NCBI GenBank assembly: GCA_963812475.1
Contig: CAWEVI010000054.1
Coordinates: forward strand, 1-64,000
DNA length: 64,000 nt
From: JAMXLO01 sp963812475
GTDB taxonomy: Bacteria > Pseudomonadota > Alphaproteobacteria > Acetobacterales > Acetobacteraceae
Reading direction: 5' to 3'
This document shows, in pieces, positions 10,690 through 19,286 of this stretch. The number at the start of each line of letters is the position of its first letter. The first letter of the stretch is position 1. The position numbers and the translations under genes are program-made. Under the pieces are notes generated by a model that did not search any database, had not been told where the DNA came from, and saw nothing but the letters and a program-made list of their open reading frames with translations.

Positions 10690-11579
10690 CGCATGCGTCC
10701 GATCAGGCGTTGCAGCACGCCGCCCGCGGCCGGTTCGACCCGGTGCATCCCGGTTGCAATGCCGAGACGGATCTCAAGTTCGTCGTAGGCACGGTCCAGT
10801 TCCGCGCAGCGTGTCGTGAAAGCGCCTGCCCCGTCATGGCCACGCCGTGCTTCCCACAGTTTCACTCGGTCCACCATGTCATAGACCGCGCGCAGCAATG
10901 CGATGGCGGCCGGGTAGTCGTTACGGTCGCTGTGACGGCTCAGCGCCACCCAGTGGTCGATGCGTTTGTGGGCAAACTCGATCATGTCCACCATTTCGGG
11001 TTCGGCACTGATGCGCTTGGGGCGGGACGTATAGCGGTTGGTGCGTTCGATCCATTGTTCCGTATCAGCATGGGATAAATGCTCTATGAATATCGGCGAT
11101 TCTGGCGCCGTTCGCTCGACCTGGTCGGTGAGCAGCTCGATGCCCCCGTGCACGATGGGGCCGAAGGCAACCGCGCCCTTGCGAAAGAAACGGATCTGGT
11201 GTTCGGGCCAGTGGTAGGCGTCGGCATCGAACGTGCCGAGGATCCAGTGGCGACGCGGCAGCAAGAATGCCTCAGGGCCATCCGCCGCGCGCGGCGCATG
11301 GAGGTAGGCGATGGCGTCCGGGCTCAGCATCTCGTCGTCGTCCAGAAACGCGATCCAGTCATGCCGGCACTGGTCCAGAGCGAAGCTTCGCGTCTCCTCG
11401 ACCGTCGGCGACCAGGGCACCGTGATCACCCGGTCGGCGTAGCGTCGGGCGATGCGCGGCGTATCGTCGGTCGAGGATTTATCGATGACGATCAATTCGT
11501 CAACAAAGCGCAGGGAGCGCAGGCACGTCGCGAGCAGGTGCGCCCGATTGTAGGCAATGACGAAGCCGCTGACGGACAT
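10683..11579 (-). CDS. Family 2 glycosyltransferase (WaaE/KdtX-like)
   Basis: A 298-residue GT-A glycosyltransferase without membrane segments. The N-terminal S-V-S-G-F-V-I-A-Y-N-R-A strand, I-D-K-S-S-T-D-D-T and the D-x-D-type F-L-D-D-D-E-M-L (79-84) are typical of the LPS core glucosyltransferase-like family, and H-W-P-E-H-Q-I-R-F-F-R-K completes the pattern. ATG 11579 is preferred over an upstream alternative, which runs into the region before the tRNA. It overlaps the prenyl synthase by 7 bases, implying joint translation. Donor and acceptor are unknown. Confidence 0.87.
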   Translation of the reverse strand: MSVSGFVIAYNRAHLLATCLRSLRFVDELIVIDKSSTDDTPRIARRYADRVITVPWSPTVEETRSFALDQCRHDWIAFLDDDEMLSPDAIAYLHAPRAADGPEAFLLPRRHWILGTFDADAYHWPEHQIRFFRKGAVAFGPIVHGGIELLTDQVERTAPESPIFIEHLSHADTEQWIERTNRYTSRPKRISAEPEMVDMIEFAHKRIDHWVALSRHSDRNDYPAAIALLRAVYDMVDRVKLWEARRGHDGAGAFTTRCAELDRAYDELEIRLGIATGMHRVEPAAGGVLQRLIGRMRC

Positions 11580-11665
11580 GACGGGCCTGTGGAAGACGTG
11601 GGTCCCGGCATGCACCGGGACAGCAGAGGTATCCAGGCTGACTGCGCTTGCCAGGAAACTCGGGC

Positions 11666-11742
11666 TGGTCGGAGTGAGAGGATTTGAACCTCCGGCCCCT
11701 GCGTCCCGAACACAGTGCTCTACCAGGCTGAGCTACACTCCG
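11666..11742 (-). tRNA. tRNA-Pro(CGG)
   Basis: Read on the minus strand it folds as a cloverleaf. Acceptor stem CGGAGTG pairs with CACTCCG, the D arm is GCTCAGCCTGGTAGAGC, the anticodon stem is CTGTG/CGCAG with loop TTCGGGA (anticodon CGG), and the T arm contains GGTTCAAATCC. The CCA end is encoded (11666-11668). Confidence 0.97.
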
Positions 11743-11790
11743 GCCAAGGCGGCGCATATAGCCCTGTGCGCCGGTCCGGGCAAGGCATCG

Positions 11791-12372
11791 TTACAGTCGC
11801 GCGGCCTCGACGCTCGCCGCACGGTGCAGGCGGGACAGACGTTGCAGCACCGCCGGGACGCCATCCAGCACCTCAAAAAGCTGCCGCGCCTCGGGCAAGG
11901 CGAAATCGGCCTCGATCGCCGCCTGGATCGTTGCCAGGAACGGTGCGGCCGAGCCCGCCACGTCACAGATCAAGATCGGCTTGGCGTGCAGACGAAGCTG
12001 CCGCCAGGTGATGATCTCGATCGTCTCGTCGAGGGTGCCGAGCCCGCCGGGCAGCGAGATGAAGGCGTCGGCTGCTTCGAACATGCGCTGCTTGCGGGAA
12101 TGCATGGAATCGGTGACGACGAGTTCGGTGATGCTCTCGTGCGCCACTTCGCCGCGGGTGAGGAATTCCGGAATGACGCCCAGGACCGCGCCGCCGGCTG
12201 CCAGCGCCGCATCCGCCGTGATGCCCATCAGCCCGATGCGGCCGCCGCCGTACACCAGGCGGATACCGGCCTCCGCCAGCCCTTGCCCGAGTGCTTGCGC
12301 TGCGATGCGGTATGCGGGATCGTTGCCGGCACGGGAGCCGCAGAATACCGCGACGGAATGGATGTGAGGCAT
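11791..12372 (-). CDS. LOG family nucleoside 5'-monophosphate phosphoribohydrolase
   Basis: A 193-residue Lonely-Guy family protein (formerly annotated lysine decarboxylase-like). It shows the V-A-V-F-C-G-S strand, Y-G-G-G-R-I-G-L-M-G, M-H-S-R-K-Q-R-M and P-G-G-L-G-T-L-D-E (108-116), which bind and hydrolyse cytokinin-type nucleotide 5'-monophosphates. The ATG at 12372 gives the usual N-terminus; another ATG lies at 12381. Neither has an obvious ribosome site. In bacteria the role is usually AMP or modified-adenine salvage (inference). It is divergent from the cytochrome c' gene. Confidence 0.93.
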   Translation of the reverse strand: MPHIHSVAVFCGSRAGNDPAYRIAAQALGQGLAEAGIRLVYGGGRIGLMGITADAALAAGGAVLGVIPEFLTRGEVAHESITELVVTDSMHSRKQRMFEAADAFISLPGGLGTLDETIEIITWRQLRLHAKPILICDVAGSAAPFLATIQAAIEADFALPEARQLFEVLDGVPAVLQRLSRLHRAASVEAARL

Positions 12373-12499
12373 GCCATGCATGTGGCGGGTTGACAGGAAC
12401 TTTGCCACCGCTTTCGTCACTGGGGCCGGAATATTGTGGGTGACGCGGCGTCCAACAATCAGCCACGGTGCCGATATCGTAACAGGGAGGAGAAACGGA

Positions 12500-12937
12500 A
12501 TGACACGCAAGCTGGTGATGCTGGCGGCCTTAGCCTTGGCCACAGTGGGCATTGCCCGGGCCGCCGGGTTCGACGTGATCGAGACCCGCCAGGCCGGGCA
12601 GGACGTCATGAATGGGGACTTCCTTGGCATCAAGGCCGTGGTTGCCGCGAAGGGTGACGTGAAGACCCTGGAGAATCCGGCGAAATACATGGCCCGCTGG
12701 GCCAGGCAATATCCGACGCTGTTTCCGAAGGGCAGCGATCAGGGACACAACACAAAGGCATTGCCGGAAATCTGGACCGACATGGCCGGCTTCGAGAAGG
12801 ATGCCAACGAACTTGCCGATGCCGCGGACAAGCTGGCGGTGCTGGCGAAGGCTGGCGACACCGACGCGGTGGTCGCACAGATCAAGGTCGTCGGCGACGC
12901 ATGCGCCGCCTGCCACAAGACCTTCCGCGCAAGGTGA
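12500..12937 (+). CDS. Cytochrome c'/c556-like periplasmic haem protein
   Basis: A 145-residue protein with a signal peptide (hydrophobic residues 5-19, cleavage near A-R-A-A-G). The haem-binding C-A-A-C-H is near the C-terminus (residues 135-139), as in the four-helix cytochrome c' family. GGGAGGAG lies 10 bases before the ATG at 12500. Members handle electron transfer or bind NO in the periplasm. A family B repeat follows immediately. It is not next to any oxidase or reductase gene. Confidence 0.92.
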   Translation: MTRKLVMLAALALATVGIARAAGFDVIETRQAGQDVMNGDFLGIKAVVAAKGDVKTLENPAKYMARWARQYPTLFPKGSDQGHNTKALPEIWTDMAGFEKDANELADAADKLAVLAKAGDTDAVVAQIKVVGDACAACHKTFRAR

Positions 12938-12943
12938 GCCGGA

Positions 12944-12985
12944 GCCCCTTCGCCCAACCCCCTCCCGCAAGGGAAGGGGGAGCGT
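12944..12985. repeat. GC-rich intergenic repeat (family B), copy 2
   Basis: The core CCCTCCCGCAAGGGAAGG after the cytochrome c' stop is a compact hairpin and matches the arms at 3711-3731 and 26655-26672. It lies between convergent genes and probably forms a terminator-like hairpin. Confidence 0.6.
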
Positions 12986-13001
12986 TGTACGGGGTGGGGA
13001 T

Positions 13002-14714
13002 CTATCCTGCCCGCACCAGCCGGCCGGGCGTCGCGCCGGTGTATTCGCCGTGCTCGAAGACGGGCGTGCCAGACACCAGCGTTGCGATGTAGCCGTCCAC
13101 GCGCTGCACCAACCGCCGCCCGCCCGCGGGCAGGTCATAGCGGATTTCCGGCACGTGCAGGCGCAGGCGCTCGAAGTCGATCACGTTCAGATCCGCCTTC
13201 AGCCCCGGCGCCAGCCGCCCACGGTCGGCGAATCCGAAGAAGTCTGCCGTCTCGCTGGTTTGCCGCTTGACGATCAGTTCCAATGGCAGCCCCGGCCCGC
13301 GCTTCCGGTCGCGGCCCCAGTGGGTGAGCATCCAACTCGGCAGGCTGGCATCGCTGATCGAGGAACAATGCGCGCCGCCGTCCGACAGTCCCAGCACCGT
13401 CTCGGGTGAGGTCAGCATGGTGCGGATGATGTCGTGATTGTCCTCGTTGTAGCCGACGATCGGGAAGAACAGGAACCGATCCGGCCCACCCGCCAGATAA
13501 TCGTACGCCACTTCGGCCGGCGAATGGTTCGACCGCTCCGCCATCGCGGCGATGCTGCTGGCGGCTTCCGGCTCGTAGTCCGGCGGATCGCCCATGACGA
13601 ACATCCGGTCCCACCGTGTTGTGATCTGCTGGCGGAACTGCGACAGCCGGCGCACCAGTTCAACCGATGGTTCGTCGTTCAGGATCTCAGCGCGCACCGC
13701 CGGATCCTGCAGCCGCGCCAGCCGCTGCGCTGCCGGCAGCTTCAGCAACGCCTGGTAGCTCGGCCGGATCGAGAACGGGTTCAGCGCGGTGTCCACACCC
13801 AGCATCACACCGACCGGGCGGCCTGCGATCTGCGCCGTGACATAGGCGCCCTGTGAGCGGGCGGTGCGCACGCCCTCCATCAGGCGCTGCCAGCGCACCG
13901 GATCGGTCGGCCGGTCGGTCAGAAGGAACCAGACCGGCCGGCCGGTGTCCTGGCCCAGCTTCGTCATCCAGGCCAGTTCCTCAGTCTCGATCTCGAAGTC
14001 GCTGTTGATACCGAACGCGCCGTGCTTCAAGCCTTTCAGCGCCGAGCCGATGCCGAGCAGTTCCTGCACTTCCGAGTAGCGTCCGGGCACCATTTCGCCG
14101 GTCGGCGTCTTGTGCGAATTGGTGCGCGAGGTGGTGAAACCGAACGCGCCGGCCTCCAAAGCTTCGCGCGTCATGCGGCGCATCGCCTCGATGTCGTCGG
14201 CCGTCGCCTTCTCGCGGTTGATGGCGCGCTCGCCCATCACGTAGACGCGCAGCGGATGGTGCGGCACCTGCGCCGCCACGTCGATCGCGCGCGGCATTCT
14301 GTCCAGTGCATCGAGGTACTGCGGGAAGCTTTCCCAATCCCATTTGAGACCCTCGGCCAGCGTGATGCCGGGAATTTCCTCCACCGCCTCCATCAGTCCG
14401 ATCAGCGAGTCGTGGTGCTCGCGGCGCACCGGAGCGAAGCCGACACCGCAATTGCCGAACAGGATGGTGGTGACACCATGCCACGACGACGGCGCCAGTT
14501 CCTTGTCCCATGTCGCCTGGCCGTCGTAGTGCGTGTGCACATCAACCCATCCGGGCGTCACCAGCATGCCGTCCGCCTTGATGTCGCGCTTCGCGGGGCC
14601 AGCCTTGCCGCCGACTTCGGCAATGCGGTCGCCATCAATGGCAACGTCGCCGGTGAATGACGGTTTACCGGTGCCGTCGACGATGGTTCCGCCGCGAATG
14701 ACCGTGTCGTGCAT
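13002..14714 (-). CDS. N-acyl-D-amino-acid deacylase family amidohydrolase
   Basis: A 570-residue metal-dependent amidohydrolase of the D-aminoacylase group. It begins with the usual beta-sandwich strand (T-V-I-R-G-G-T-I-V-D-G) and the metal-binding V-D-V-H-T-H-Y-D-G-Q motif (His60 and His62), and later has L-S-D-G-G-A-H with a further metal-binding Asp and His. The ATG at 14714 is preceded by AGGAGGAG. Likely substrates are N-acyl-D-amino acids or similar N-acylated compounds. It stands alone leftward with no transporter; the exact substrate cannot be inferred. Confidence 0.88.
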   Translation of the reverse strand: MHDTVIRGGTIVDGTGKPSFTGDVAIDGDRIAEVGGKAGPAKRDIKADGMLVTPGWVDVHTHYDGQATWDKELAPSSWHGVTTILFGNCGVGFAPVRREHHDSLIGLMEAVEEIPGITLAEGLKWDWESFPQYLDALDRMPRAIDVAAQVPHHPLRVYVMGERAINREKATADDIEAMRRMTREALEAGAFGFTTSRTNSHKTPTGEMVPGRYSEVQELLGIGSALKGLKHGAFGINSDFEIETEELAWMTKLGQDTGRPVWFLLTDRPTDPVRWQRLMEGVRTARSQGAYVTAQIAGRPVGVMLGVDTALNPFSIRPSYQALLKLPAAQRLARLQDPAVRAEILNDEPSVELVRRLSQFRQQITTRWDRMFVMGDPPDYEPEAASSIAAMAERSNHSPAEVAYDYLAGGPDRFLFFPIVGYNEDNHDIIRTMLTSPETVLGLSDGGAHCSSISDASLPSWMLTHWGRDRKRGPGLPLELIVKRQTSETADFFGFADRGRLAPGLKADLNVIDFERLRLHVPEIRYDLPAGGRRLVQRVDGYIATLVSGTPVFEHGEYTGATPGRLVRAG

Positions 14715-14781
14715 GGGGCGCTCTCCTCCTGACTTGCGATGAGGAGAGACCCGGCAGCCGAGCCGGTCAAGGCAAGCGACG

Positions 14782-15363
14782 CTATGCCAGTCCGCTGGTC
14801 CGGTAGGCGTCGCGCAACGGTGCGGCAAAGCCGATGCTGTCGAGTCGCAGCTCACCATCGCCGCCGACCGCCTCGGGTTGCTGCGGCCAGGCGCCGTCGG
14901 CTCCGCGTCGCAGGACTTCCGCCACGATAGCGGCCGAATGTAGCACCACTATTTCCCTCACCATCGGAATCGTCGTGTATGCGCGGATGTTGGCGCGGGT
15001 CTTCGATACGTTGGTGGGCGACAGGATCTCGATCAGTAGCAGCGGCTCGAGCATCAGGTGCTCACCCGTGGGGGGCGCGCAAGTAATGCCGAGATCAGGA
15101 ACAAGGCAGTTGTCCTCGGAACGTTGGTTTGGGACGACGCCGGGAGCGGTGACAACACGGCACTGGCCGCCGCGGGCATCAAGGTGCACCCCAATAAGCT
15201 GTGACAGCCGAGACTGTATCGACCCGTGACGATCAGACGCAGGCGCCATCATCTCCGGCTCTCCGTCCCGCAATTGCCAAAGCGCCCCCGACCTATCGTC
15301 TGGCTCCCATTGCAGGAACTCGGCGACGGTCATGCGCGGCGGCATCCTCAGCGCGGTGGACAT
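14782..15363 (-). CDS. Uma2/DUF820 family putative restriction-endonuclease-like protein
   Basis: A 193-residue protein of the Uma2 family, with a PD-(D/E)xK-type fold. It has M-T-V-A-E-F-L-Q-W-E at the N-terminus, V-P-D-L-G-I-T and L-L-L-I-E-I-L-S-P-T-N, matching the P-D and E residues of the fold. The last basic residue position carries T-R rather than the common lysine, so activity is not assured. I prefer ATG 15363 to earlier in-frame starts, which lack conserved sequence. The family is common in Cyanobacteria and scattered elsewhere; function is mostly unknown. It is divergent from the flavin monooxygenase gene. Confidence 0.75.
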   Translation of the reverse strand: MSTALRMPPRMTVAEFLQWEPDDRSGALWQLRDGEPEMMAPASDRHGSIQSRLSQLIGVHLDARGGQCRVVTAPGVVPNQRSEDNCLVPDLGITCAPPTGEHLMLEPLLLIEILSPTNVSKTRANIRAYTTIPMVREIVVLHSAAIVAEVLRRGADGAWPQQPEAVGGDGELRLDSIGFAAPLRDAYRTSGLA

Positions 15364-15498
15364 GTGGAGAAGATGCTCGCTGTCCCTCACGGGTTCAAGC
15401 AGCCTCAGCCTGGCCCCGAGCGCACGCAATGGAGGCGATTCTTGCGGGCGGATGCTGGTCACGCCCAAAATGCAGCTATTCAGTCTGAGAGGCCCTCA

Positions 15499-16710
15499 AT
15501 GTCCATGATCCAGCTCCGCCACGGCGTCTTCCTGCCGCCATTTCATCCGATGGACGAGAACCCCGCTGCCTGCATGGATCGCGATCTCGAGCTCATGCAG
15601 TGGCTGGACAGACTGGGCTTCCACGAAGCCTGGATCGGCGAGCATCACTCCGCCGGCTGGGAGCTGATCAGCTCGCCGGAGCTGTTCATCGCCGTTGCCG
15701 CGGAGCGCACGCGTTCGATCCGTTTCGGCACCGGCGTGATCTCGCTGCCGTACCACAACCCGCTGATGACGGCAAACCGCATCATCCAGCTCGACCACCA
15801 CACCCGCGGCCGCGTCATGTTCGGCGCGGGACCCGGACTGCTGGCGTCGGACGCACTGATGCTTGGGATTGATCCGAACACCCAGCGCGATCGGATGGCC
15901 GAGGCGCTGGATGTAATCCTGCGCTTCTTCAAGGGCGAGATCGTCACCGAGAAGACCGACTGGTACACCTTCGTCAATGCGCGCGCGCATCTGCGGCCGT
16001 ACACCAGACCGCATCCCGAGGTGGCGGTGGTGAGCGCCGTCACGCCGTCCGGCGGCAGGCTGGCCGGGAAGTACGATCTCAGCATGATCTGCGTCGCGGC
16101 GACCAATCCGTTCGGCTACGACGCGCTGGCGGCCAACTGGCAGATCGCCAACGACATCGCGGCCGAACAGGGACGCCGCATGGACCCGGCCCGGTTGCGC
16201 CTCGTGGGACCGATGCACATCGCCGAAACACGCGCCAAGGCATACGAGAACTGCCGCTTCGGCTTCGAGCGCTATCTTGGCTACCTCAACAACAATCAGC
16301 CGCGCTTCATCGTACCGGACGGCAAGGACCCCGCCGAATGGTTCGTGGAGAACAAGTTCGGCGTGATCGGCACGCCGGATGATGCGATTGCGCTGATCCA
16401 GCGTCTGCGGGACAAGCAGGGCCAGTTCGGCGTGTTCCTGCATCAGGCGCACAACTGGGCCGACTGGGAAGCGACGAAGCGATCGTATGAACTCTACGCC
16501 CGCTACGTGATGCCGCACTTCTCCGACGACAACATCCCGCGCATCGAGTCGTTCGACTGGTGTACCGAGCATCGCGACGAATTGACCGAGAAGCGTTCCA
16601 CCGCGGCGCGCGCCATGTTCGACAAGCACGAAGCCGAGCAGAAAGCCGCGCGAGCGGCACGCGAGGCCGCACCAATGGAGCGACCGAAGACGGGACGCGA
16701 GGCGTGGTGA
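15499..16710 (+). CDS. LLM class flavin-dependent monooxygenase (limonene 1,2-monooxygenase-like)
   Basis: A 403-residue luciferase-like flavin enzyme. The strands L-R-H-G-V-F-L-P-P-F-H and A-W-I-G-E-H-H-S-A-G-W, followed by I-R-F-G-T-G-V-I-S-L-P-Y-H-N-P, are characteristic of the branch that includes limonene 1,2-monooxygenase (LimB). FMNH2 would come from a separate reductase, not seen here. The ATG at 15499 has weak ribosome spacing; earlier in-frame starts fall in the Uma2 promoter region. A charged Ala/Lys-rich tail ends the protein. The true substrate, possibly a terpene or other lipophilic compound, is unknown. Confidence 0.85.
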   Translation: MSMIQLRHGVFLPPFHPMDENPAACMDRDLELMQWLDRLGFHEAWIGEHHSAGWELISSPELFIAVAAERTRSIRFGTGVISLPYHNPLMTANRIIQLDHHTRGRVMFGAGPGLLASDALMLGIDPNTQRDRMAEALDVILRFFKGEIVTEKTDWYTFVNARAHLRPYTRPHPEVAVVSAVTPSGGRLAGKYDLSMICVAATNPFGYDALAANWQIANDIAAEQGRRMDPARLRLVGPMHIAETRAKAYENCRFGFERYLGYLNNNQPRFIVPDGKDPAEWFVENKFGVIGTPDDAIALIQRLRDKQGQFGVFLHQAHNWADWEATKRSYELYARYVMPHFSDDNIPRIESFDWCTEHRDELTEKRSTAARAMFDKHEAEQKAARAAREAAPMERPKTGREAW

Positions 16711-16729
16711 CGCCAACCGCACACTTACG

Positions 16730-17524
16730 TCACGCGTCCACCAAGGGCGCGTGATCGGCGTGGAACTCTTCCTCGGTCACGCCGTAAATGTCGAATACCT
16801 TGGCCGGGCTGAGTTGTGCCGGTGTGCCATCGAACACGATGCGTCCCGACTGCAAGGCGATGATCCGGTCGCACCAGGCGCGCGCCGCGTCCAGGTGATG
16901 AAGACATGCGAGAACGGTCAGCCCGTCCTGCCGGTTCACCGTGCGCAAGGCGTCCATCACCAGCCGTGCATTGTGCGGATCCAGACTGGCGATCGGTTCG
17001 TCCGCCAGCACCAGCTTCGGCTCCTGCAGCAGCGCCCGGCAGATCGCCACGCGTTGCTGCTGTCCGCCCGACAGCGTGCCGGCGCGCTGCAACGCCATTT
17101 CCGCAAGACCGAATCGCTCCAGCAGCGTCAACGCCATCGCGCGTTCCTCGGCCGTGAACAGACCAAGCAGGCTTGGCAGCACGGCGCGGTGCGACAGGCG
17201 GCCGATCAGCACGTTGGTCAGCACATCGAGGCGCGGCACCAGATTGAACTGCTGGAAGATCATCGCCGCGCGGGCACGCCATTCGCGCAGTGCCTTGCCG
17301 GTCAGGGCCGTGACGTCGACGGCGCCGAAGCGCATCGTTCCCGAGGAGGGTTCGGTCAGGCGGTTGATCATCCGCAACAAGGTGGATTTGCCGGCGCCGG
17401 ACCGACCGATCACACCGAGCATCTGCCCGGCCGGCACATCCAGATCGACGCCGTCCACCGCGACAACCGAGCCGAACCGGCGAGTCAGGCCACGAAGTTG
17501 GAGCGTCTCGGGATGCTGCGCCAT
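16730..17524 (-). CDS. phnC: PhnC-like phosphonate ABC transporter ATPase, orphan in the yej operon
   Basis: A 264-residue ATPase with the PhnC signature: G-R-S-G-A-G-K-S-T-L-L-R-M-I-N-R-L Walker A, I-F-Q-Q-F-N-L-V Q-loop, the L-S-G-G-Q-Q-Q-R-V signature and L-A-D-E-P-I-A-S-L-D Walker B. The ATG at 17524 overlaps the yejF stop by one base (TAATG), so it is the last gene of the yej operon. Its usual partners, the phosphonate binding protein PhnD and permease PhnE, are not in this window, since the next gene downstream is on the other strand. It may serve permeases encoded elsewhere or have been recruited here. Confidence 0.87.
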   Translation of the reverse strand: MAQHPETLQLRGLTRRFGSVVAVDGVDLDVPAGQMLGVIGRSGAGKSTLLRMINRLTEPSSGTMRFGAVDVTALTGKALREWRARAAMIFQQFNLVPRLDVLTNVLIGRLSHRAVLPSLLGLFTAEERAMALTLLERFGLAEMALQRAGTLSGGQQQRVAICRALLQEPKLVLADEPIASLDPHNARLVMDALRTVNRQDGLTVLACLHHLDAARAWCDRIIALQSGRIVFDGTPAQLSPAKVFDIYGVTEEEFHADHAPLVDA

Positions 17525-19159
17525 TACCGACCGGACCACATCGATTTACCCAGTGCCTCATGGTCTTCCGTCACGTGGTCTTCCAACGTGAACGCCGCCG
17601 CCATCAGCGCCCGCGTGTAATCCTCGCGCGGATTGGCGAACACGTCGTCGGCGTTGCCCTGTTCCACCACGCGCCCCTGCCGCAGCACCACCACGCGATG
17701 TGCCAGAGCGCGCACCACCTTCAGATCATGACTGATAAAAAGATACGCCAGACCGTGAACCTGCTGCAGCCGACGCAGCAGGTCGACGATCTGCGCCTGC
17801 ACCGACATATCCAGCGCGCTGGTGGGCTCGTCGAGCACGACAAAGCGGGGTTTCAAAACCATGGCGCGCGCGATCGCGATGCGCTGCCGCTGACCGCCAC
17901 TGAACTCATGCGGATAGCGGTCGGCCAAGTCCGCGGGCAGGCCAACTTCATCCAGTTCAGCCGCGACGCGACGAACGCGTTCGGCCCGGCTGAGCCCAGG
18001 CTCATGCACACGCAGCCCCTCGGCCACGATGTCGCCCACCGGCATCCGGGGCGAAAGACTGCCGAACGGATCCTGGAACACGATCTGCATGCGCGCACGC
18101 AGCCGTCGCAGAGCGCGACGGTCCAGCGCCGTGATATCCTCACCCTCGAACTCGATCCGGCCGGTAGCTTGTTCCAGCCGCAGCGCGGCGAGCGCCATCG
18201 TTGTCTTGCCGGAGCCCGATTCGCCGACCAGTCCCACCGTTTCGCCTTCACGCACCGTCACCGAAACACCATCCACGGCGCGCACATAGCCGATGGCACG
18301 TCGCAGCACGCCGCGGCGGATTGCGAAGTGCACCTTCACGTCCTCGGCCTGCAACAGAGTCCCGGCACCATCTGGCAGCTTCGTGGCCTCGCCCTTCGGC
18401 ACCGCCGCGAGCAGCATCCGCGTGTAGGGATGCGAGGGCGCGGCGAACACATCGGCGACGCGCCCGGCTTCGACCACCACGCCGTCCTTCATGACGCACA
18501 TGCGGTCGGCGTAGCGGCGGACGATCTGCAGATCGTGGGTGATCAGCAGCAACGCCAGCCGCCGCTCCGTCCGCAGGCGTGCCAGCAATTGCAGTATCTG
18601 CGCCTGGATGGTGACGTTCGAGCGCCGTGGTGGGTTCGTCGGCGATCAGCAGTGCGGGATCGTTGGCCAGCGCCATGGCGATCATCACCCGCTGCCGCTG
18701 TCCACCGGAAAGCTGATGGGGAAACGCCTCCAGCCGATGCTCGGCATCGGCGAAGCCAGCCTGATGCAGCACCTCGATCACCCGCGTGCGAAGCCGATCG
18801 GCTGGTACGCGCCGATGCAGCGTAATCGCTTCACCGATCTGCCGACCGACCCGGTGCAACGGGTTGAGGCTGGTCATCGGCTCCTGAAACACGATGCCCG
18901 CCACGTCGCCGCGCGCACGGTGCAATGCATCGGGATCGGCGCCGATCATCTGTTGGTCGTCCAGCAGGATGCTTCCAGTGGGGTTCGTACCACCCGAAGG
19001 AAGAAGCTGGAGCAGAGAGAGAGCGGTGACCGATTTCCCGGAACCCGATTCACCGACGAGGGCCAGCGTTTCGCCGCGATCGAGGATGAACGATACGTCG
19101 TCCACCACGCGTTTGGTGCCGAACGCGACGGACAGGTTCTCGACTTCGACCAGGCTCAT
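17524..19159 (-). pseudogene. yejF: yejF, dual ATPase of the Yej peptide importer, interrupted by a single-base insertion
   Basis: This is a two-domain ABC ATPase (reconstructed length 544) that energises microcin C/oligopeptide-type import through YejABE. The first domain has G-E-S-G-S-G-K-S, L-S-G-G-Q-R-Q-R and L-L-I-A-D-E-P-T-T-A-L; the second has G-E-S-G-S-G-K-T-T and V-V-L-D-E-P-T-S-A-L-D-M-S-V. After the first A-L the frame breaks: removing one T of the TT at 18617-18618 restores A-L-D-V-T-I-Q-A-Q-I-L-Q-L-L. The total length (1636 bases) is one base more than a multiple of three, as expected. Whether this is real inactivation or a sequence error is unresolved, but all other conserved residues are intact. 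Confidence 0.85.
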
Positions 19160-19179
19160 GACCGAATGTCAGAAGAAAA

Positions 19180-19274
19180 TTCACCACAATGGCACGAAGG
19201 CACGAAGGTAAAATTCATGCGCGTCGCGCGGAGCGCATATTGTCGCCTTCGTGCCTTCGTGTCCTTGTGGTGAA
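19180..19274. repeat. Dispersed inverted repeat (family A), copy 2
   Basis: The left arm (19180-19208, TTCACCACAATGGCACGAAGG...) and right arm (19246-19274) are inverted 29-mers agreeing at 27 positions, with about 37 bases between them. It lies in the yejE-yejF gap, which is otherwise atypically long for this tightly packed operon. It can form a long stem in RNA. Confidence 0.9.
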
Positions 19275-19286
19275 ACCTGCTTTCTT

